Made by a program: the position numbers and the translations under genes
Shown: positions 29,094 to 40,600 of the stretch, one piece after another
Layout of the letters: every line of letters starts with the position of its first letter
How positions within the stretch are numbered: the first letter of the stretch is position 1
The notes under the pieces: generated by a model
Seen by the model: only the letters and a program-made list of their open reading frames with translations
Databases searched by the model: none
Told to the model about the DNA's origin: nothing
NCBI RefSeq assembly: GCF_020382885.2
Contig: NC_058508.1
Location: 9,523,917 to 9,587,916, forward strand
Source: Scatophagus argus
Lineage: Eukaryota > Chordata > Actinopteri > Scatophagidae
Length of the DNA stretch: 64,000 nt
Direction of reading: 5' to 3'

Positions 29094-31895
29094 TCAACCC
29101 CAGACGCAAAGTGTGGGGCAGAGAAATTGGGATTTAGCTGCTGGAGACTTGATCACCAGATCCTTGACGATCTCCACCGTACCAAACAAGGGAAACAGCT
29201 TCTCAGTGAAGCTCTCATTGTAGGTGTAAATGTGACAGCGCTTGTCTACATCATAGAAGGACAGCTGGCCACAGTCGTAGTCGAGGTAGATGCCCACCTT
29301 GCGGGGAATGAAGCCCGGGGACAGGGCAGTGAAGGGCACTGTCAGTGCCTTCAGCTCGGTGCCCCTCTCCAGTCGCAGGGTCAGATATCCCGTATCTGTG
29401 TTCAGGGACTTGAAGCCCTTCCTCAAGGCTGACTCTTTGGCCACACCCAGCCGCCAGTCACGCTCGCCCACCTCCACCTCCCAGTAGCGGCGGCCGGAGT
29501 TAAAGCCCTCCATCCCCACAGCACACCACCAGCCGTCGAAGCGCTGGTGGTAGTTGGGGACATCCTTCCTCTCAAAGCCACATCGCATCTTCTTCTCGTC
29601 AGCAGAGATGAGCAGATCAGGGTTCGCTGTGTCCAAATCCAGGGTCACCTCCACTAAAGAGAGGGTTAAATAAACCAGACAGGTGTGGTAAAAAATATAC
29701 TAATTAATTACAAATGTAAAAATAAAAAAAAATAAATGCAGTACCTGCAGCATCTGAGATCCAATCCCACACTGCAAAAAAAACATATAGGAGATTATGT
29801 GATAATGAGAATGTTGTACCAAAAGCTGATGCAACATATGTTATCTAAATGGTCTTCTGCAGGGCAGCACGGTAATAGCAAGAGGGTTCCAGGTTCGCAT
29901 CCCAGTCTGGGCCCTTCTATGTGGAGTTTGCATGTTCTCCCTGTGCCTGCGTTGGTTTTCTGTTGGTACTCCGGCTTCCTCCCACAATACCAAAGACATG
30001 CACATTAGGTTAATTGGCTCCTCTACATTGCCCCTAGGTGTGAGTGTGAGAGTGTGTGGTTGTCTGTCTTTGTGTGTCGGCCCTGCGATTGACTGGCGAC
30101 CAGTCCAGGGTGTACCCCGCCTCTCGCCCATAGTCAGCTGGGATAGGATCCAGCCCCCCGCGACCCTGATGGATAAGTGGTATAGAAAATGGATGGATGG
30201 ATGGCCTTCTGCAAGCGAACATCCATTTAAACAATAATGGGCTACATATGACATAACATATGTTTTGTTTTGTTTTTTTATTTTGCAGGTAACTCATTTG
30301 GTTTTCAGTGTGTAAGCAGATATACAGTATATCACTCACCTGGCTGAGGAATGTAGGATATGGCACCTGGAAAAAGACAGTAACTCATAAGGAATTATAT
30401 TTATATTTATATTTATACCAAAATCCAGCTTGATTCAGTACTAATTTACAAACCACTCTTCTGAGTCCTCTGCTTCCACATGAGCCACTGCTGTGGTAGG
30501 GTGTCCTGCAAGGACACATCAAACAGGTTTGCACTACAGCTACATAATAAACTGATGCACTGCAGATAATACACAAGGAGTTAAACATACTTTATAAACT
30601 TGGACTCCTCTACCTTATCTGGGCGCTGCACCATTAAAGTCCACATAACCAGCTCCATAGCGGTCAGCAGGTTGGATGTGCGACCCCAGCGCCAGGCGGA
30701 CTGGAGGTCCTCCAGAACCTTTGCTACAGGTTCCCCGGGCCACACACTTTGCTACAGGATGATCACAGTAAATAAAACATGTCTACTGAGTACATTTTTT
30801 TCATAATTTTATTTGAATGTTTCCCACCTCAGGCTGAGCTCTCAGGTCCTTGATCCAGTTGAGGACCACAGTTTTGGCCTGCTGGAGATCTTGCTCATTA
30901 ATCAGTTTTGGCTGTTTGCCCTCATCCATCTCGGGCCAGCCATCTGTCTGCATGGGCCTCTTCTGCATGCAGACACATACGTGTGTTTAGTGAATAAATC
31001 TCTACATCTTAAGTATCATCATTTTCTGTACGTATACTCTTTTCTGGAAATGGATGATTTTCTCAGATTAGCACCTTGCTCTCCAACATGGAAGCCCACT
31101 GCAGGATAAAAGCCCTGCAAAGAGAAGTGGGCCAAACGTCATCCTGGTTCCAGATGTGCTCCAGGACTGCTGACCTCTGCAAAACAGAGGAGTTAGGTTT
31201 GGTGATTGGTAGACAAAGAGGTAAAAACAAGGCCTTGTAATGCCCTTGAAAAAGATGATTTGAAACTGGTCAAATCATCGGGCAGTGACTCTGATTGGTT
31301 AACAGTTTCTGGTTTGATGAGTGAGTTGTTACCTGGCACACTCGGCTGAGATCTTGGGCCAGCTCCACAACAAACAACTGATCCTCGTCCAGAGGCTCCC
31401 TCTTGTCCTTCTTCGTTCTCTTGTGTGTTTCCTGCAAGGAAATTCAAAAAGATTTTCTGTGGAAAACTATTTAAAAAGAATTCTCATTAAAAAAGGCATT
31501 TGGAGGACATTAGTGCTGCTTTACAAGTGCTTTAGAGAGAAATAAGGTCAAACTAGAAAGGAGGTGGTCACTCAGCCTGATCAAAATGCGCATCGTGGCT
31601 CTGTCCCTGTCAGCAGAAAATGAACCCCCCCCCCCCCCCCCCCCAAGACTCTCTCTCAGTTCATCTCCCCAACAACAGTAGATCTCTCTTGTTAAATTAA
31701 ACAAGGAAAGGAGAAATGAGTGCAGTCACATGGTACTAAAAACATTGCCATGTCAACTGTCAGTAAGTATGAAAGGTGACCCAAAAAAGGCAGGTTTTCA
31801 CATTAAACACACAATGTTGCACCAAAACATAATACCTTTATCTTGGCCGTTAAGGTTTTGGCCGGCTCCACCATGAAGTGAAAACACTGCATCAT
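29094..31895 (-). CDS. Uncharacterised PRY-SPRY (B30.2) domain protein without RING or B-box
   Basis: Nine coding exons on the minus strand: 31836-31895, 31333-31431, 31075-31176, 30828-30962, 30614-30751, 30454-30505, 30340-30366, 29745-29771 and 29094-29653; 1200 nt, 399 aa. The start is MMQCFHFMVEPAKT: an in-frame TAA precedes it across the upstream junction, so the exon ending at 33313 is 5' UTR. Residues 1-195 are helical and Trp-rich (HIWNQDDVWPTSLCRAFILQ, VVLNWIKDLRAQPE, LQSAWRWGRTSNLLTAMELV), with no RING or B-box cysteines. Residues about 214-390 are a clear PRY-SPRY domain: LDLDTANPDLLIS, RRYWEVEVGERDWRLGVAKE, GIYLDYDCGQLSFYDV and LFPLFG. SPRY domains bind partner proteins in TRIM and butyrophilin families. 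I cannot assign a named orthologue or function. The sixth exon's donor is weak; two in-frame choices differ by one codon. Confidence 0.82.
29862..30207 (+). mobile_element. tRNA-derived SINE with ATGG tail
   Basis: Recognisable teleost SINE words in order: GAGGGTTCCAGGTTCGCATC (B-box), GTGGAGTTTGCATGTTCTCC, GGCTTCCTCCCACAATACCA, AAAGACATGCACATTAGGTT, GCGACCAGTCCAGGGTGTAC, CCCGCCTCTCGCCCATAGTC and a terminal ATGGATGGATGG. At the 5' end GCAGCACGGT is joined directly to AATAGCAAGAGGG, so the A-box segment normally between them seems deleted. It lies in an intron of the PRY-SPRY gene, antisense. Confidence 0.85.
30396..30418. repeat. TTTATA tandem repeat
   Basis: Short tandem repeat of the hexamer TTTATA, three to four copies, in the intron next to a 27-nt exon of the PRY-SPRY gene. 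Confidence 0.8.
31625..31644. repeat. Poly-C tract of 20 bases
   Basis: Uninterrupted run of C on the plus strand (poly-G in the PRY-SPRY gene transcript), inside the intron between its first two coding exons. Confidence 0.9.
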
Positions 31896-31918
31896 CTTGG
31901 CTGGTGTGTAACAGAACC

Positions 31919-33312
31919 CTACAGAGAATAACATGTTAGTTTGATAATCCATATCTTATTTACCCAGCAAAACTCAGGTAGTTTACCAATACTGTTTAAT
32001 GAAAGGCAAATCATTTCATTGTAAACGTTTAAATTCTAATTTTATATGATGAAGTCCAGATCCATTATTAGTTTTAATCTCAGATTTGAAACGTTCTTAC
32101 TGGCCTTCAGTCAGCCTGTGAACTAGAACACCTCTGATGTTTACTTCCAAAACACCAGTAAGTCGTGTAAATCATCAAACACGTGATGGAAAGTTTGCAT
32201 GGCTCTTCAGGAAACAACAACTGACTATTATCACAACAGCTTGTGCTATTAATCCTCGCCTCACCAGAGACTAAAGGTACCACTAATGAGACATGAGTGT
32301 TCAAAAGGGAGTCTTATGAGGAGATCACATCAGGCCAATCATTTATATGAGCTGAATCAAGCAGTAAAAGCAGGACATCTGCAACATGACTGGTCCTGCA
32401 CACTTGCAGAGCCTCAGTAATGCCTCAGCTGACCGTGTTCTTGGTTAATCGCTTCCTCACTCTCTCTTTCTTTCTGCCTGTCATTCTCATTTTCTCTTTA
32501 TGTCCCTCTCACTCTGTCTCCACCGTCATCTGCAGGACAAATACATGAGCTCAGTCTGTATCTTGCTGGCACCGAAGCAGTTAGGATGACCAGTCCAAAC
32601 GGGTTTTCATCCATGATTACTTGTTGCACTTGCATAAATAAATCTGTATTTCACCTCATTTGGTTCTGTAAAACTATTGCCTTATCCACAGTTTTTAATA
32701 AACATAGTGACAAACAGACCCAGTCAGGCTGTGAATGAAGTTATTCAAGATAATAAAAAAGGGGGTCCGCCTCAGCTCAGTCAAGCTCTTCGAATCTGCA
32801 GCACTCACGTATTTGTACACATGCTATATGAGTACGAGGCTCATATTTTGTGTTTTGATACAGTATATGCAGTGACGTGATTCATACAAAGCTCAATGTT
32901 AAATTCAGTTACATTTCTGCACGTGCACGTGAACAGACACTGAATTGTGAAGACTGAAAACATGCGATACGCCGTCTGAACTGAAAATACTCCATCAGTA
33001 AGGTTTTTTAATGTCATGGGAAAACATGACCAGTCAGGTTTTTATTGCAGCGTAAGAGTGACCCACTTCGAGGCCAGATGACTACTGCGCATGAGGTAAA
33101 CACACACCGGCCGTGTGACTTTGCGGCAAACTCGGATTATAGAAGCAACGCGACTCCTTATACACGGTGCAAACCGATTTATCTGCAGCTGCACATGTAA
33201 CAGAATGACATGTTTGAAACATGCATTGTGATGATGCCATGTAAAACATCCACACAACGCGTCCTACTCAATGACACAAATAACACAGAGCCGATCATGA
33301 CGCACAGCTTAC
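31919..33312 (-). other. 5' intron of the PRY-SPRY gene
   Basis: Inferred intron between a non-coding first exon, whose donor gtaagc is the complement of 33307-33312, and the first coding exon, whose acceptor is at 31919-31921. No coding exon or clear repeat was found within it. Confidence 0.5.
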
Positions 33313-33560
33313 CTTTCTGCTCAGACGTTAGATTAAAAAAAATTATTCTTCTCTTGCGTTAAAACTAAGCAGCCAATCTGTGCTGAAAGTGTTTGATCCG
33401 ACTGCTGCAGTGTCTGACCTTGTTTACATACCAGACTGGGAGTCGGCTGGTCGGGCAGGTTCGGCTTTTTCCGTCAGTGACGAGACAAGATTCTCCGGTA
33501 GACACGGTGCGTAGCCATGATTGTAAGGTCATAATGAAGACGTCGATAGTGACGCATCAT
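33313..33560 (-). promoter_or_regulatory. Probable untranslated first exon and promoter of the PRY-SPRY gene
   Basis: The sequence just above a good splice donor contains an in-frame TAA and no ATG in frame, and is CpG-richer further upstream (33460-33550). It is therefore read as 5' UTR exon plus promoter. The transcription start is not resolved. Confidence 0.4.
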
Positions 33561-34081
33561 TATGACCTGCTCTCATACTTGAACTGATGAAGATATTTTG
33601 AATTTGAGCCTGATACGCCGGCTTTTCACAGTAGATTGCTGGTTTAATGATCTTTGACTTGATATGGGAAATGTAATGTAAAAAAAAAATAATAGTTAGG
33701 GTTATATACTTGGTTATGTTATTGAAACGGTCCTATTTTCCACATCATAAAGTCAAATACATAAAACCTCAGAAGTGTTCAGATTTTGACGAATAAGATA
33801 AAAAAAGAAACACAAGACATCTTCTAATCAGTGTAAAAGTGATTTCTTTCTTAGATAATGATTCTACACAATGATGATCCTACACAAATAGGAGGCAATA
33901 AACAAAATAAAAATAGACAATTGGTGAAAAACAGCTGTAGAAGGTTGAAGATTTAAGATAAAAGAACAGTAAATGAAATAGAAAAAGGATTGACAATCAA
34001 TATAGGAATGATACAGTTTAAAACCAATAAGCTAAAAGGGGCAGCAAAAAGACAATAAAAAGACAGACAACATCACATAAA

Positions 34082-34600
34082 AGCCAGTCTATAAATGTGG
34101 GTTTTGAAAAGTGATTTAAAACAAGTCATTGACCTTGTAAGCCTTATTTCCTCAGACAGGTTGTTCCAAACCCAAGCGGCTCTGACAGCAAAAGCCCGGT
34201 CACCTTTAGTCTTTAACCTCGATTTTGGAACGACCAGAAGGGCTCCACTGGAGGATCTCAGGCCTCGGGTTGGCTCGTATGGGTGCTTTAAAAGTGATCA
34301 ATAAAATCTTAAGATTAATTCTAAAGTGGACTGACAGCCAGTGGAGGGAGGCTAGGATAGGCTGATGTGATGCTGTCTGTTAAAACTCTTAGTGAGAAGT
34401 CCAGCTGCTGCGTTCAGGACTACTTGCAGGCGTGAGAGGGACTTGTGGAAGATGCTGGACAGGAGAGGATCACAGTAGTCTAACCTGGAGAAAATGAAGG
34501 TATGGATTACCTTTTCGAGATCAGACTGTGGGAGGAGTGTTTTGATTCTGTAGATCGTAGCTAAAGAGCTGACAGACAAAGATCATAAGACCTAGAAAGA
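34082..34600 (-). pseudogene. Degenerate LINE reverse transcriptase C-terminal fragment
   Basis: On the minus strand, 34579-34352 reads SDLEKVIHTFIFSRLDYCD and SLSRLQVVLNAAAGLL, the classic region after the catalytic core of non-LTR retrotransposon reverse transcriptases. The homology continues in shifted frames through ASLHWLSVHFRI and, between 34265 and 34082, SRLKTKGDRAFAVRAAWVWN to a C-terminal end. A deletion and at least one frameshift near 34290-34345 break it. It is a 5'-truncated, dead copy in the gap between the PRY-SPRY gene and the membrane protein gene. Confidence 0.8.
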
Positions 34601-35723
34601 AAAGTGCAAAAACAGTCAAGGAGCTGCAGTCAAAATCAGGATCAATGGGAAGGAATTTCTCAACAAATTAATTTAATCAGTCTAAGGACACAGAATAGAA
34701 AGTCTGTGAGAAACTAGTTGGAAAAAGTCTCCTTTCTCTCTCTCTCTCTCACACACACACATACACACACACATATAAACAGTACAGCCATGGAAATAAA
34801 AATAAACATTCAAAGCCTTGCTATGAGTGGTAATGATATTGTTTGTAACTGCTGATGTTTAAGCATTTATTAAATATTCATAATGTGCCGCTGTTATTAC
34901 AATAGTCCATCAACAAAACAATAAAAGCATTCATTACACTGGTTTGAGAGAAGTAATGAGAAGTCGCTCATTTTTCTTCAATAAATACAGTAGATGACAA
35001 TGTGCAGGACAAACATTTGGCATGTGTTTTCATTTCACATTCACTCTGAAGGCTTTTGGAGAGCAGAACAACAGAGCCAACACTAAAAAGGATAAAATGT
35101 TTCAACAGAAAGTGAGAAATCATAGGGTCCCATCTGTTTTAACAAAAGCAAAGTGGTATAAAAAAAAAACGTGTTGTGATACATGTGATACATTATAACT
35201 TCATGGAACACACTCTCATTAGCACCTTTATAAATTCTCCCTCTCACAGGCTGAACCGCGATCTGGAGCAGCGTGCTTCGGCTGCACACAGAAGCATACA
35301 CGACCATCTCACAAACCAGACAATGAGGCCTCTGGCTCAGGAACAGCAGAATAAAATAAGAGGGCAAACAGCAGAGACAAGTTTTTCACTGACATATAAT
35401 CAACAAAGTAAATAGTGGTTAATTTTTTGGTATGTTGCAGTCCTGTAGTCTTCAAGATGTACCAGCCACCTCAGTAAATGTCACAAAGTGTTTTTTACAG
35501 CCAAATGATCCCAGCCAAAGGTGTCCCTTCCTGGAGGGTGTGTCGCACCTCTTTGGTCGCTCGGCTATCAGCTTTCCCTCAACATAAACTCAGTCTTGAG
35601 GTATCTGAATCAGCTCACATGAAGTGTGAAGGATCCAATCGTGATCACATTCTCTGTCTGTCTGTATGAAAGCTGTCAAATGTTTTTTCTCATTCGTGGC
35701 GCAGCTGGAGCACTTGATCAGCA
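34601..35723. other. Non-coding interval downstream of the membrane protein gene
   Basis: Contains short CT and CA runs (34738-34774) and A/T-rich sequence, likely including the 3' UTR of the membrane protein gene. Several minus-strand AATAAA-like motifs exist and I could not choose between them. Confidence 0.4.
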
Positions 35724-37637
35724 TCACACAGGTAGAACAGCGCTGTCGGGGTCAGAGCTGACCGGATGAGGTGTGTCAGGTCCTGAACTGGTGTAGATGC
35801 CCTGAGGAGGGGAGACATCCAGACTAGATGAGAGGATGTTGTATGGCAGCTCCATCGACTGGCGGATACTCTCCTCATATGTTGGAGGAGGCTGGAGGAA
35901 AAGCGAGAAAGAGTTTGAAAATACAAATACCTCTCAGTATAATGCAGCCCAGTATAACACCTCCTTTAACTAGGATGATAGCATGTATTTACACATTGCA
36001 CACATTTATTTTTATTACCTTTAAAAAAGACAGATGATATACCAGGGATTCTGCACTGGATTGTATTCAATTGTACAGGTGTGCCAAATAAAGTGGACAC
36101 AGAGGACAAATAACAAAAGCAAAGCATCAGGATGAAAGGTGTTATTTCATTCTGTTGGCAACAGGACACGTTGCAGAGCAGAACTTTGAGGCTGCACTAA
36201 TCAATACTGCTATATCAAAAGGAATCAGGTTTTATTGCCAAGGAGGTTTTCACACTTGAGGAATTTGCCTTGGTGTTTTGTGCATAGGAATAAACATGGT
36301 TCGTAAAGAAAAAGAGAAATAAAAGTAAGTATTGCAAGTACACACTAGCAGCACAAACAGAAAATAGACAACTGATAAAAGTTGTAATGATAAAAAAAAA
36401 AGTGCAATATGTTTTTAAAAGATGTAGTCTTGTGAGGGAATGTGTAAAGTATTCAACAGGGAAAATGCAGATGTTTGCACTATAAAAATATGCCAAATGT
36501 GCTATGTGACCAAGGATCATATTCATATTGATTTTGCCTTTGATGCTTGTATAAAAAATAAAACAAACACTCGTGAGAGTGTGTGTCGCTCATAGAGATG
36601 AAATCCACAGAGAGTCATCACCTGACTGACTGCCTCTGACTCGTTGCAGGCCACAGTTTTACTGTTTGGTTCACTTTCTCATAAGCCTCATTTCCAGCCA
36701 AAGCGCCCATCAACACAATGCAGCTTTTAGCAGCAAAAGAGACAAATATTTACCTCAGGACTTGGTGGAGAGCAAAAACATAGCAGAAAGAAAGTGGATA
36801 TTCTGCTCATGTTTGCTCAGTGGATACAAAGATGACTGGAGGTGAATGTTAATGTCCCTTTGTGTCTGCTGGATGTGTACGTAAGCATAAGTTTATCAGG
36901 TTATAATAAAAATATAACTAATAAAATAACGAATAACTAATACAGGTTCATTTCATGAATAACAGATTCAAATTCTGCTCTCGTTGTAACCTTAGAGGAG
37001 ATTTCATGTGTTCTTCTATCTTTTCAGTTTTTTTGGAGCTTTTCCTCTCTTGCTACCTTTCTAATATAAGTTTGTGATTCTGTTTAAGACTATTATTGTG
37101 GTTTATGCATGCAAGTGAGAAACACTACTGAATATAATAACCACAAAATTCTTCAGGAAAATTAAAATATCAGAAATAGGCAGACAGAAAATATTATTTC
37201 CCAGGATGAATGTGTTGGTTGGAAAACATCTTTAGGTCTGATATCTATGCCTGAAAATAAATGGAACATGTCTGTATTTACATTACTGATTCATCAGTCT
37301 CCACAACAGACACCTGAACATATTTTTTCCAATGGATTATCTTTCTGATCACATCAGGCAGATTCATGCTGACTGAGTCTTCTTATCTTTTAATTGCTTG
37401 GGGACCCTCAGGCGACAAGAGCAACCCTACAACATCACCCTTTGTCTGACACACACACACACACATGCACACACAACAGGCCACCAAGTTTTACAACTGT
37501 CCTGCCTCAGGCCATAGGACAGACATGGGTACCTAAATTAATCATCTGAACTCCTCACACAGTCTAAGGAGGGGTGGGGGGCTGACTCTACTAGTGATGG
37601 GTTGACTGGAAAGAACTGTGTGTGAATGTCCTTTCTT

Positions 37638-37668
<31 letters not shown>

Positions 37669-40600
37669 CAGGCAGTCATGCTAGGGACTGTTTAATTAAG
37701 GAAAAAAGGGAGGTCAACGAAGAAGAAAAAAAATACGAAAGACAGGAGCACAAAGCTGCATTCCCAGCCCTGTTTGCACTCAGGATGCAGGCTTTAATTA
37801 TGTTTGATGTGCCTTTTTCTCATTACCTTGTTTGCTCGAGCGTTATGGGAGTCAAAAGCAAAAGATCGACGCGGTAAAACCTTGAAACGCAGCCGCCAGC
37901 ACAATTCAGCAGTGAGCATTAGATAAGCTGATAGCGCATCCTGTTTACTGCACCCTGAATGCAGTCTAATCTTTGAACAAGCTCTTGTTACAATATTGTA
38001 TGACAGTGTGGTCATAATGGAGAGCCAGCTTCCTATTATCTCCATTCATTGTGAAACTACAGTTGATGGGGGGGCTCCATAATAACACGAGTTTATACGA
38101 GCTTTAGCATCCTTTGAAACTGTAATAGGAGTAAAATATCCTCTCTACTCCCAGGCTTAACAACAGCACCTGAAACACTTTGTTGTCAAAGTATTCGTGA
38201 CTGTATCAAGTGCTGAGACACAGTCCTAATCCTTAACTTAGCCTACCTCAGTCACAATGGGTCCATTGAGGCCGAAGCGATCTGCGATCATCATGTGGAT
38301 CTGCCTCTGGCGGTCCTTCTTTCGGACACTCTCGTAGGAGGGGAGCCTCGGCAGGGGGGTCTCCAGTGTTGGCAGGCTGTAGCTGGAGGGCACACCGATG
38401 TAGAACAGCTGACCTGCCTGCTGAAACACACGCACAGGCCCAAACACATAGTGACAGATATGTGGGACTGAAAAACAGAGGTTTTGATGTGCTGATGATT
38501 TGTGAAGAGTGATTCAAAATATACCCCATCACTGAACTGTCAGACAGTAAGCTGCAGTCACTGAAACATTCACTTCAGAGCCCGATCGACCCACTGATGT
38601 GTGTACTGTGCACTGTGTGTTCAAAGAGGGAGCTGAGAGGATGTCTATTTACTGCAGCAGCACACACAGGGAGGAAGCTGATGCTTTGCGTGGCTGATAG
38701 CAGATTTTGCCAGTGCAATAATAGGCTCTCTCACCTGAGCGTTGCTGCCATCCATGATCTGAGTCTGCTCGAGACAAGGAGATCCCACCAGAGTCTGCCT
38801 GCTGCTGTAGTACTGAGGAGGAGCATCCTGTAAAACAGGTAACAATGGCTGTCACAAGAGTGTCTCAGAGAGCAGAGCCTTAGTTATTCTTTAAACCATT
38901 TCTGTTAATCAGTTTATATTTTAATCAAATGCTCTACATGGTGGTTCGTTGTCGCTCTGCTGCAATTAGTCAGAAATCCACTCATTTCAGCCCAATTGAC
39001 CAATTTTCATGCCTTGTTTATTCACTGTAGACACTGGCTGGTTTGGCAATACCATAAATTATCTTATCAATAAGACAAACACCCTCCGATTTCCGTGCCT
39101 CCTCCCTGTCCCACCCCCTGTAAAACAAGACCTGTCAGAGTCTCACTGTATGAGGTGCAGGAATCCTGAAAAAAGGCTGCCAGGAAAACAAGGTAATTGC
39201 CTTGGGTCTAAATGAGTCCCCTTTGTGTGCAGGACAATGTGGTGTCCTACTGTGTCATCAGGGTCCCTAGGCAACAAACCACACCGTGTGGTCTTTGCTC
39301 TCTCTTCCCTTTGTAACTGCAGCAGGTACCGCTTAACGAGCGCGCTCCAATACACATTATGGCCTCGTATGTCATTTGAGACGGCATTACAACAAAGTCA
39401 ATTTGTTGCCTGACTGAGATTTAAATCCAGCATGAGGATAAGAAATATCGGGACAATATTTGTCCTTATCACTAAGGAGATTTCCTCAGACTAAAAGGCA
39501 ACACAACTGGGAGTTCAGCGTGCAGCAACACTGAGTAGTATTGAAAACTCAATACACAATATTTCAGTACTACTACTTCAGTAGTATTGAAATATCAGAT
39601 TTATCATTTTCCCAGGCCAGTTAGACAATGACATCACTCACGCTAAAAGTGACGCACTCTACCGACCTTTGCCATAACCCTCACATCATTTTAGAGACAG
39701 AGAGAGACACAACACCAAAAGGTGATGTCAAAGGTCACTTTCCCTCACTGGTTAGTACTTTTAAGAACCAAAAAAAAGGTCCTCAGGAAAGAGGAAAAAA
39801 AGAAGACTTGTCCTTTTGTCTCCTGCCATTGATTCAGCCAGTGTGAAAAAGCACAACCGTGTAAAATCAGTGTTGAAGTCGGGGGAGGAACCCAGCGGCA
39901 GTGTGCCTCTTTCACGGCCGCAAACCTAAAGGAGATCCATTGTCCCTCTTGTGTCCCCAACACCCACAGTGGGGTCTGCCCACTATTCATGGTGCAAACT
40001 GAAGCAGGGAAAGGTATGTGACTATGAAGTTGAAGACATGAAATGTCCCACAGCAACACAATGAAAGAGTGTTTGTGTGCACGTTCCTCTCTGGGAATGA
40101 CTTCACTTTCCGTCTCCATGTAATGAAAAACATTTCTCAATCATATTCATCAGTTACATATTCAGGAACAATATCTGCCAACTAAATAAGTCTACAGTAA
40201 GAGTGCAGGCTCTGGCATTCACTGACACGATAGTATCATGTCTTATCAGCCGCTCTGTGAATGAATACAGCTGTAACCGCAGGTCAGTACGAACCAGTTT
40301 GTACCAGTGAAACACTGTGTTAGTTCCTTAAACGGGACAACAAATCTTCTCCAGTAAAACCACGACTGAGCAGAACTTCCTGTCCATTAGGAGGAGGGGG
40401 GTGTGAGTTGTGTCTCTGCAATCCGAAGATAACTCTCAAACTTCACCCCTGGGACTCACAGGGGTGAGAAACAAGTCAGGAAGAGGAAGCAGAGAGACTG
40501 GGCGACCAATGAAAGGTTACCTCAGTGGTGTGTTTACATTTCCTTTTCACCTCATCCTGGACCGTTGCCTTTACACACACTCAAACAGTTATCAGTTATC

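Larger units (their letters stand above)
35892..38246 (-). other. Intron 4 of the membrane protein gene
   Basis: A 2.35 kb intron containing a dispersed repeat (36225-36445), CA and TG microsatellites, and a less repetitive block at 37780-38045 with several GATA-like words. No coding exon is seen. Confidence 0.7.
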
